Source: an uncultured Brachyspira sp. (GTDB lineage Bacteria; Spirochaetota; Brachyspiria; Brachyspirales; Brachyspiraceae). Taken from it: a stretch of 30,032 nucleotides of DNA. A model generated the notes under the pieces. That model did no database searches. It had not been told where the DNA came from and saw only the letters and a list, made by a program, of their open reading frames with translations. Below are positions 16,945 through 23,095 of the stretch, in pieces. Location of the stretch: the NCBI RefSeq assembly GCF_934747485.1, contig NZ_CAKVGN010000037.1:1-30032 (forward strand), written 5' to 3'. Every line of letters starts with the position of its first letter. The stretch's first letter is position 1. The position numbers and the translations under genes were made by a program.

Positions 16945-17988
16945 ATGGAAAATAAAAAACAAAATATAAGTTTTTTTCAGAAATATTTAACTTTATGGGT
17001 ATTTATATGCATGGTTATAGGGGTATTGATATCTAAATTTGTTCCTATCATACCAGATACATTAAATAAATTTGAATACGCCAATGTGTCTGTACCCATA
17101 GCAATATTAATATGGCTTATGATATATCCTATGATGATGAGTGTAGATTTTCAAAGCATAAAAGATGTTACAAAAAATCCAGAAGGTTTATTTGTTACTT
17201 GGATTGTCAATTGGCTTATAAAACCTTTTACTATGTTTTTTATAGCTTCATTGTTTTTTTATACTATACTAAATCAATTCATACCAAAAGATTTAGCAAA
17301 AGAATATTTAGTTGGAGCTGTACTTTTGGGGGCTGCTCCATGTACTGCGATGGTATTTGTTTGGAGTGCTTTGACAAATGGAAATCCATCATACACTGTT
17401 GTACAGGTTGCAACTAATGATTTAATAATACTTGTAGCATTCGTTCCTATAGTGAAATTTTTATTAGGTATATCAAATGTTACAGTACCTTGGAATACAT
17501 TATTTTTATCTGTTGTATTATTTGTTCTTATTCCTTTAACTGCTGGTATTATTACGAGAGTTTATGTATGCGGTAAAAAAGGAATAGAATATTTTAATAA
17601 TATTTTTATTCATAAATTTGATAATATTACTATAATAGGATTGCTATTAACATTAATATTATTATTTAGTTTTCAGGGAAAAGTTATATTATCAAACCCC
17701 ATTCATATAATTTTGATAGCCATACCTTTAATATTACAAACATTCTTAATATTTTTTATATCTTATATTGCAAGTTATTTATTAAAGCTTCCTCATAATG
17801 TAGCAGCACCTGCAGGCATGATAGGAGCTTCAAATTTCTTTGAACTTGCTGTAGCAGTGGCAGTATCATTATTTGGAGTTAATTCTAGGGCGGCACTTGC
17901 CACCATTGTAGGTGTTTTAGTTGAGGTGCCTGTAATGCTTACCCTTGTGAAAATAGCAAATGAAACAAAATATAAATTTAAAAATTAA
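16945..17988 (+). CDS. acr3: ACR3-family arsenite efflux permease
   Basis: This 347-residue membrane protein has about ten helices. It shows the ACR3 hallmarks: IWLMIYPMMMSVDF in the second helix region, NWLIKPFTMF, the conserved cysteine in LLGAAPCTAMVFVWS (helix 4), and NFFELAVAVAVSLFG near the end. ACR3 pumps export As(OH)3 driven by the proton gradient. I start at 16945, where AGAGG lies ten bases upstream; the ATG at 16924 lacks a ribosome binding site. No arsenate reductase gene (arsC) is in the window, so arsenate resistance would need a reductase from elsewhere, while arsenite, common in anoxic guts, is dealt with directly. Confidence 0.92.
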   Translation: MENKKQNISFFQKYLTLWVFICMVIGVLISKFVPIIPDTLNKFEYANVSVPIAILIWLMIYPMMMSVDFQSIKDVTKNPEGLFVTWIVNWLIKPFTMFFIASLFFYTILNQFIPKDLAKEYLVGAVLLGAAPCTAMVFVWSALTNGNPSYTVVQVATNDLIILVAFVPIVKFLLGISNVTVPWNTLFLSVVLFVLIPLTAGIITRVYVCGKKGIEYFNNIFIHKFDNITIIGLLLTLILLFSFQGKVILSNPIHIILIAIPLILQTFLIFFISYIASYLLKLPHNVAAPAGMIGASNFFELAVAVAVSLFGVNSRAALATIVGVLVEVPVMLTLVKIANETKYKFKN

Positions 17989-18017
17989 TTTATATAAAAG
18001 ATTTGGAGTTGCAAAAA

Positions 18018-19022
18018 ATGGAAAACATAAAAACTATATTTATATTTATACAAGATCAAATTATATCTATGAAATGGCTTAATGCTTTGATAGGAAATAT
18101 ATTAAATAATTTTGCTATGTCAGAAACATTAAAAGGCGTTATACAGTTTTTTGTTTATGATGTGATAAAAATATTTATTCTTCTTTCAGTGTTAATATTT
18201 TGTATATCATATATTCAAAGCTACTTTCCTCCGGAGAGAACCAAAAAAATATTAGGCAGATTTAATGGAATATCAGCAAATATATTAGCAGCACTTTTTG
18301 GAACAGTTACTCCTTTTTGTTCTTGTTCTTCTATACCTCTTTTTATAGGTTTTACTTCTGCGGGAATACCAATATCTATGACATTTTCTTTTTTAATATC
18401 ATCGCCTCTTGTAGATTTAGCCTCTTTAATACTTCTTTCAAGTGTATTTGGAATGAAGATTGCTGTTGCTTATGTTGTTGTGGGGCTTATACTTGCTGTT
18501 TTGGGTGGCACTATAATAGGCAAACTTAAAATGGAGAGATATTTAGAAGACTTTGTGAAAAATATAAAATCTAATGCTAATATAGAAATAGCAAAGATGA
18601 CAAAAAAAGAGAGATTAATATATTCAAAAAATCAGGTAAAGCAAACTATAAAAAAGGTTTATTTATATATATTTATAGGTGTAGGAATTGGAGCTTTTAT
18701 ACATAATGTTATACCTGAAGCATGGATAAATGCTATACTTGGAAAAAATAATTGGTATTCTGTGCCTTTGGCTTCTTTGGTAGGTATTCCAATGTATGCG
18801 GATATATTTGGTACACTTCCTATTGCTGAGAGTTTATATTATAAGGGGGCTGGTTTAGGTACTATATTATCATTTATGATGTCTGTTACTGCTTTATCGC
18901 TTCCTTCTATGATTATGATTAAAAAGGTTGTAAAAATGCCTCTTCTTATAGTTTTTGTTGGCATTGTTACTGTTGGCATAATAATAATTGGCTATTTATT
19001 TAATGTTTTTTATTTTATATAA
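18018..19022 (+). CDS. ArsP/DUF318-type permease
   Basis: This 334-residue membrane protein has about eight helices in two halves. The first half holds the family motif TPFCSCSSIPLFIGFTSAGIP with two cysteines, and the second half the matching VGIPMYADIFGTLPIAESL. This is the UPF0718/DUF318 permease family, whose ArsP members export trivalent organoarsenicals such as methylarsenite. A charged loop (about 175-215) joins the halves. The ATG at 18018 has GGAG nine bases upstream; a TTG at 18003 overlaps nothing useful. It follows ACR3 by 29 bases in the arsR operon. Members are often found with small thioredoxin-like proteins, and two such genes lie 1.3 kb downstream. ArsP function is inferred from family and context. 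Confidence 0.82.
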   Translation: MENIKTIFIFIQDQIISMKWLNALIGNILNNFAMSETLKGVIQFFVYDVIKIFILLSVLIFCISYIQSYFPPERTKKILGRFNGISANILAALFGTVTPFCSCSSIPLFIGFTSAGIPISMTFSFLISSPLVDLASLILLSSVFGMKIAVAYVVVGLILAVLGGTIIGKLKMERYLEDFVKNIKSNANIEIAKMTKKERLIYSKNQVKQTIKKVYLYIFIGVGIGAFIHNVIPEAWINAILGKNNWYSVPLASLVGIPMYADIFGTLPIAESLYYKGAGLGTILSFMMSVTALSLPSMIMIKKVVKMPLLIVFVGIVTVGIIIIGYLFNVFYFI

Positions 19023-19058
19023 AAAATTATTAGCAGATTATTGCTGTAATATTTTAAT

Positions 19059-19086
19059 TTGACAATTATGTTTTATAGATTATACT
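19059..19086 (+). promoter_or_regulatory. Possible promoter of the TIM-barrel gene with a long leader
   Basis: TTGACA (19059-19064) and TATACT (19081-19086) are 16 bases apart. A start here gives a leader of about 200 bases before the ATG at 19293. The leader is AT-rich, and I see no recognisable riboswitch in it. Confidence 0.45.
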
Positions 19087-19292
19087 TAAAAATATGTAAA
19101 ACTAAATTATCAGTAAAATTATTGAAAAAGTTTTATTTAGCAATCTTGAATAATTGTTTAACAATAAATATATTATAGTTGTTTAAAAAACGGTTTTGTA
19201 TTTTAAGTGCATAGTTAAAATTACAATTTTTATAATACAGCATAAATATTGTTATTAATTGTAAAAAATAAATATAAAAAGGAAATTATTTT

Positions 19293-20240
19293 ATGAGTAA
19301 AAGAATTTTTGAACTTGCTTTAGAAGATGTATTAAATATGAATGCATCTTTATTAAAAGAGATTATAAAAAAGTCTGAGGGAAGGTCTGTAATGGCGGAA
19401 GCATGTTGCGGTCATCAGCCTTTAATAGATTCTGTTAGCAATGCAGAAGCAGCAAGTGCATTCGGTGCTGACTTTATAACATTAAATCTTTTTGATATGA
19501 ATAAGCCTTTTATTTGGGGATTATATAAAGAAAATCCTGATTCTTCAGAATCAATATGGCTTTCTGCAAGATTAAAAGGCATAGTTAATGAGATGAATAA
19601 GAACAATGATAATATCATTAGAGATTTGAAAAAAGTTACAGGAAGGTTAATAGGAGTTAATTTAGAGCCTGTGCCGGAAGATAGTAATTATAATCCCGGT
19701 TTTAGAGCTTCAAAAGAAAATTATGAAAAGCTTCTTAAATATGGTTTTGATTATGTTGTTCTTACAGGAAACCCTAATACTGGTGTTACTATAGAAAATA
19801 TATCAAAAGCTGCTAAGGAATTAAGAACAGTGTGCGGTGATAAGATTCTTATTATTGCCGGCAAAATGCATGGGGCAGGCGGAGATAATGTATATTCTAT
19901 GGAAGAGCTTGACAATATGGTTAAGGCTGGTGCTGATGTTGTTATGGTTGGTGCTCCTTCAACACTCCCCGGATATACTGTTGATTTTGTTCATGAACAG
20001 ATAAAGAGAGTACATAGTTTCGGAGCTTTAGCAAAAACTGCTATAGGTACTTCTCAAGAGGGTGCTGATGTTAATACTATTAGAGAGATGACTTTATGGT
20101 CAAAGATGGCGGGAGCTGATATTGTTCATATTGGAGATGCTGCTTATTGTGGAATGGCGTTGCCTGAAAATATTATGGCTATGTCTATTGCTCTTAGGGG
20201 TATAAGACACACTTATAGGAGAATGGCTTATAGAAAATAA
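19293..20240 (+). CDS. TIM-barrel-like protein of unknown function (DUF7916-like)
   Basis: This 315-residue protein reads as a beta/alpha barrel: repeated strand motifs such as ADFITLNLF, LIGVNLEPV, FDYVVLTGNP, ILIIAGKMHG, ADVVMVGAPSTLPGY and ADIVHIGDAAYCG end in glycine-rich loops suited to a phosphate or sugar-phosphate ligand. It resembles proteins I recall as DUF7916, sometimes labelled phosphoenolpyruvate-mutase-like or HAD-like. I cannot give a reaction. A Cys pair occurs near the N-terminus (EACCGHQP, about 36-43). The ATG at 19293 has GGAA upstream. It lies between the arsenic operon and the selenoprotein pair, with its own likely promoter and a strong hairpin after it, so it need not belong to either system. 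Confidence 0.7.
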   Translation: MSKRIFELALEDVLNMNASLLKEIIKKSEGRSVMAEACCGHQPLIDSVSNAEAASAFGADFITLNLFDMNKPFIWGLYKENPDSSESIWLSARLKGIVNEMNKNNDNIIRDLKKVTGRLIGVNLEPVPEDSNYNPGFRASKENYEKLLKYGFDYVVLTGNPNTGVTIENISKAAKELRTVCGDKILIIAGKMHGAGGDNVYSMEELDNMVKAGADVVMVGAPSTLPGYTVDFVHEQIKRVHSFGALAKTAIGTSQEGADVNTIREMTLWSKMAGADIVHIGDAAYCGMALPENIMAMSIALRGIRHTYRRMAYRK

Positions 20241-20279
20241 TTTTATAAAAAATAATTTATAAAAATAGATTATAAAAAG

Positions 20280-20331
20280 ATATAATTGCAAATTTATTTA
20301 ATATTTTTTAAAAATAAATTTGCAATTATAT
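20280..20331 (+). terminator. Long perfect hairpin after the TIM-barrel gene
   Basis: TATAATTGCAAATTTATTT (20281-20299) is perfectly inverted at 20312-20330, with one more A-T pair outside and a 12-base loop. The stem is almost all A-T and the T-tract after it is poor. It may be a bidirectional terminator or an operator. Its right arm supplies the -35 box of the selenoprotein promoter. Confidence 0.6.
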
Positions 20332-20348
20332 TAATATACCTATATGAT
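20320..20348 (+). promoter_or_regulatory. Probable promoter of the selenoprotein pair
   Basis: TTGCAA (20320-20325) and TATGAT (20343-20348) are 17 bases apart, 30 bases before the ATG at 20379. The -35 lies in the right arm of the hairpin, so folding or a dyad-binding protein could control it. Confidence 0.5.
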
Positions 20349-20378
20349 GTATATATAAAGAAACTTTAAGAGGTATAT

Positions 20379-20687
20379 ATGCAAAGAATAGATTTTGGCT
20401 GAGGCTGTTTGCCTGATCCTCTGGAAGATGAGGGTATACAAAGAGAAGTTGATAAAATACTTCTATTATCAAATGAAAACTCTGCTGAAATGCTTAGTAA
20501 TTTGCAAAATGCTCTAAATAAATTAAATATTGATTTTCCTATTAAATGTACTGATGATAAGGCTATTATGTCATATTATGGAGTTATGACTTTGCCGGCA
20601 CTTATAATAGATGATGAGCTTGTTTCTTATGGTGAAATTCTTTCTGAAGAAAAATTAATATGTATTTTACAAGAAAAAATGTTATAA
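20379..20687 (+). CDS. Predicted selenoprotein, thioredoxin-fold, CxxC lost (gene 1)
   Basis: Reading the in-frame TGA at 20400-20402 as selenocysteine gives a 102-residue protein with Sec at position 8 in the motif F-G-U-G-C. The ATG at 20379 has AAGAGG five bases upstream, which argues that translation begins before the TGA. The body (YYGVMTLPALIIDDELVSYGE) matches the thioredoxin-like redox-active disulfide family and aligns throughout with the next gene. The site that holds GCENC there reads SNENS here, so both thioredoxin-type cysteines are gone; Sec8, Cys10 and a few scattered cysteines remain. Ignoring Sec, one would call a short gene from a TTG at 20409. A pseudogene is the main alternative, but the rest of the frame is intact. 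Confidence 0.72.
20418..20433 (+). promoter_or_regulatory. Candidate bacterial SECIS hairpin, gene 1
   Basis: CCTC (20418-20421) pairs with GAGG (20430-20433) around the loop TGGAAGAT. The loop starts 20 bases after the TGA, within the range usual for SelB-binding elements, and has a G in its first two positions. A competing fold pairs GAGG at 20401 with the same CCTC. The stem is short. Confidence 0.4.
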
Positions 20688-20723
20688 TTATATATTAAAA
20701 TAAAATTTTAAGGAGAAAATTAT

Positions 20724-21065
20724 ATGTCATTAAAAGATCTTTTTTTTGGTAAATCTGATTGCGGCTGAGGACCTGCTACAGATCCCTTCGGTGAAGAGGA
20801 AAAAGTACAAGAAGAACCTATTGATGCAAGGGTTAAAATACTTGGCACAGGCTGCGAAAATTGTAAAAAATTAGAAGAAAATACTATAGCAGCAATCGAA
20901 GAAGCGAAACTTGATTTGGCTATCAAACATGTAGAAAATATGGAAGATATAGCATTTTATGGTGTTATGTCAACTCCAGCTTTGGTTTTAGATGATAAGG
21001 TTCTTTCTTATGGAAAAGTATTAAGTAAAGAAGAGATCATTGAATTGTTGAAATCTAATTTATAA
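20724..21065 (+). CDS. Predicted selenoprotein, thioredoxin-fold with CxxC (gene 2)
   Basis: With the TGA at 20766-20768 read as selenocysteine this is a 113-residue protein: a short basic start, then D-C-G-U-G-P (Cys13, Sec15), an acidic linker, and a thioredoxin-like domain with VKILGTGCENCKKLEE (Cys44-x-x-Cys47) and the cis-Pro segment YGVMSTPALVLDD. Cysteine relatives that I recall carry a run such as CCCGG at this N-terminal place, so Sec replaces a Cys. The ATG has AAGGAG eight bases upstream, and gene 1 ends 36 bases before, so they are one operon. If TGA is taken as a stop, no useful start remains before the CxxC and the gene is missed. The likely role is thiol/selenol redox chemistry, perhaps with arsenic or metal permeases. 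Confidence 0.78.
20784..20799 (+). promoter_or_regulatory. Candidate bacterial SECIS hairpin, gene 2
   Basis: CCCTTC (20784-20789) pairs with GAAG-A-GG (20793-20799, one bulged A) around the loop GGT. The loop starts 22 bases after the TGA. A short stem with G at the loop start fits the loose bacterial SECIS pattern. Confidence 0.5.
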
Positions 21066-21086
21066 TTTTTATATTATATTTTATAT

Positions 21087-21127
21087 AAAAAGAGATGAGT
21101 ATATTTTATATTCATCTCTTTTTTATT
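21087..21127 (+). terminator. Intrinsic terminator of the selenoprotein operon
   Basis: AAAAAGAGATGA (21087-21098) pairs with TCATCTCTTTTT (21112-21123) and runs into a T-tract. It closes the unit 22 bases after gene 2, so the catalase is transcribed separately. Confidence 0.9.
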
Positions 21128-21282
21128 ATTGTTTTTATGTATTTTTTATAATCTAACAAATATTTATTTATCAATTTAGTAATCTATTAATTAATTTTTT
21201 ATAATTTAATATGTATTTATCTTTCATTTATTTAAAAACTTAAAAAAATATATCTATTTTTAGAAAAAATTTAGAATTTATC

Positions 21283-21311
21283 TTGAAATAGTTATACCTA
21301 TATAGTATAAT
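21283..21311 (+). promoter_or_regulatory. Catalase promoter
   Basis: TTGAAA (21283-21288) and TATAAT (21306-21311) are exactly 17 bases apart, 40 bases before the ATG. Confidence 0.75.
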
Positions 21312-21316
21312 ATATT

Positions 21317-21331
21317 TATTAATAATTAATA
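21317..21331. promoter_or_regulatory. PerR/Fur-like 7-1-7 palindrome at the catalase start site
   Basis: TATTAAT-A-ATTAATA is a perfect 7-1-7 inverted repeat that begins five bases after the -10 box and covers the expected transcript start. PerR and Fur boxes have this geometry, and catalase is a classic PerR target. The sequence is all A/T in an AT-rich region, so a chance origin is possible. Confidence 0.5.
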
Positions 21332-21350
21332 CTAATAAGGAGTAATTAAG

Positions 21351-22802
21351 ATGTCAGATAAAAAATTAACAACAGAATTTGGTGCCCCAGTAGAAAACAA
21401 TCAGCATTCTATGACAGCAGGTGCGAGAGGACCTATGTTGCTTCAAGATGTATGGTTTATGGAAAAGATGGCACACTTTGATAGGGAAGTTATACCAGAA
21501 AGAAGAATGCACGCTAAAGGTTCTGGAGCATATGGTACATTTACGGTTACTCATGATATAACAAAATATACTAAAGCAAAAATATTCTCTGAGATTGGAA
21601 AGAAGACAGAGTTGTTTGTAAGATTTTCTACTGTTGCTGGAGAGAGAGGGGCTGCTGATGCCGAGAGAGATATAAGAGGTTTTGCTATTAAATTTTATAC
21701 TGAAGAAGGAAACTGGGACTTGGTAGGAAATAATACTCCTGTATTTTATTTTAGAGACCCTTTGAAATTTCCAGATTTAAATCACGCTGTAAAAAGAGAC
21801 CCTAAAACTAATATGAGAAGTGCTCAAAACAAATGGGACTTTTTAACTTCACTTCCTGAAGCAATTCACCAAATAACTATAGATATGAGTGATAGAGGGA
21901 TACCTTATAGTTATAGGCATATGCACGGATTTGGCAGCCATGCTTATAGTTTTATAAACAAAGAAGGTAAAAGGTATTGGGTAAAATTCCATTTCAAAAC
22001 TCAGCAAGGAATTAAAAACCTTACAGATGAAGAAGCTGCAGCAATAATAGCAAAAGACAGAGAAAGCTCTCAAAAAGATTTATTTGAAGCTATAGAAAGA
22101 GGCGACTTCCCTAAATGGAATATGAAAATTCAGATAATGACAGAAGAACAAGCTAATGCAAGTAAAAGAAATCCATTTGACTTAACTAAAACTTGGTCAC
22201 AAAAAGAATATCCTTTAATTGATGTTGGTGTTTTAGAATTAAATAGAAATCCTGAAAACTATTTTGCAGAAGTTGAACAATCAGCATTCAGCCCTTCTAC
22301 AATAGTTCCGGGTATTGGTTTCTCACCAGACAGAATGCTTCAAGGAAGATTATTCTCATATACTGATACTCAAAGATATAGATTAGGTGTTAATTATGCA
22401 AGCATACCAGTAAATGCTCCTAAGTTTAAACCTAACACTTATCATAGAGATGGATATATGAGAGTAGAGTCTAATGGTTCTAAAGTTGAATATGAGCCAA
22501 ACTCACAAGGCGAATGGAAAGAGCAAAGAGAATATGCAGAGCCTCCTTTGAAGATTTATGGCGATGCTTATAGATATGACCATAGAGAAGATGATGATGA
22601 TTACTACACTGATGCAAGAGCTTTATTTAATCTTATGACGGAGGCACAAAAACAAGTGTTGTTTGAAAATACAGCAAGAGATATGAATGGTGTTACTAAA
22701 GAAGTACAATTAAGACATATTAAAAACTGTATGAATGTTGATAAGGCTTATGGACTTGGTGTTGCTAAGGCATTAGGTTTTGACGAAAAAGATATAAAAT
22801 AA
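21351..22802 (+). CDS. katA: Small-subunit haem catalase
   Basis: This 483-residue protein is a complete clade 3-type monofunctional catalase, turning H2O2 into water and oxygen in the cytoplasm. Catalytic His54 lies in RRMHAKGSGAYGTF, the distal Asn at about 127 in DLVGNNTPVF, and the proximal haem-ligand Tyr in RLFSYTDTQRYRLG. NADPH-site residues around SYRHMHGFGSHAYSF are present. The length is normal for the group, with no flavodoxin-like C-terminal domain. The ATG has AAGGAG eight bases upstream. It is a single-gene unit with its own promoter, a PerR-like box and a following hairpin. It would help an anaerobe survive oxygen near the gut wall. Confidence 0.96.
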   Translation: MSDKKLTTEFGAPVENNQHSMTAGARGPMLLQDVWFMEKMAHFDREVIPERRMHAKGSGAYGTFTVTHDITKYTKAKIFSEIGKKTELFVRFSTVAGERGAADAERDIRGFAIKFYTEEGNWDLVGNNTPVFYFRDPLKFPDLNHAVKRDPKTNMRSAQNKWDFLTSLPEAIHQITIDMSDRGIPYSYRHMHGFGSHAYSFINKEGKRYWVKFHFKTQQGIKNLTDEEAAAIIAKDRESSQKDLFEAIERGDFPKWNMKIQIMTEEQANASKRNPFDLTKTWSQKEYPLIDVGVLELNRNPENYFAEVEQSAFSPSTIVPGIGFSPDRMLQGRLFSYTDTQRYRLGVNYASIPVNAPKFKPNTYHRDGYMRVESNGSKVEYEPNSQGEWKEQREYAEPPLKIYGDAYRYDHREDDDDYYTDARALFNLMTEAQKQVLFENTARDMNGVTKEVQLRHIKNCMNVDKAYGLGVAKALGFDEKDIK

Positions 22803-22829
22803 ACAATTAACAAATAACAATCTCCATAA

Positions 22830-22879
22830 ATAATACGATAATAGTCAATCGATTTTTCGGTTGGCTATTATTGTATTAT
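22830..22879 (+). terminator. Long hairpin after catalase
   Basis: ATAATACGATAATAGTCAA (22830-22848) pairs with 22861-22879 at 17 of 19 positions, both exceptions being G-U type, with a 12-base loop. It lies 28 bases after the stop. The T-run after it is weak. Confidence 0.75.
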
Positions 22880-23001
22880 ATACAATATAATTAGTATTTT
22901 TCTAAAAATAGTTTTTGTATTTCAATGATGTTTTTTACTATTTACCAAGTATTTTATTTAAGTTTTATTAGTTTTTTTTGTATAAAAACAACAATAATAA
23001 G

Positions 23002-23030
23002 TTGACAAAACGAAAGCAGTTTTATATATT
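23002..23030 (+). promoter_or_regulatory. Promoter of the alpha-galactosidase gene
   Basis: TTGACA (23002-23007) and TATATT (23025-23030) are 17 bases apart. The spacer holds AAAAC-GAAAGCA-GTTTT, a small dyad that might bind a sugar regulator. The rest of the gap from 22880 is AT-rich and empty. Confidence 0.65.
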
Positions 23031-23095
23031 TATATAATTATATTAAAAAATATTATAATTTTATTTATATAAATTTATTTTAGGAGTTATGTAAA

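Noticed and set aside
17112..17417. 101-codon frame inside the ACR3 gene
   Set aside because: It overlaps conserved membrane segments in another frame and its product has no protein-like pattern.
20409..20687. Starting gene 1 at the TTG at 20409, downstream of the TGA
   Set aside because: There is a better ribosome binding site and ATG before the TGA, and the paired gene shows the same arrangement with no start available after its TGA.
20379..21065. Both TGA-containing genes as pseudogenes
   Set aside because: Each has just one interruption, always TGA and always in the same Gly-rich motif, with intact frames and signals otherwise. Decay would give mixed stops and frameshifts.
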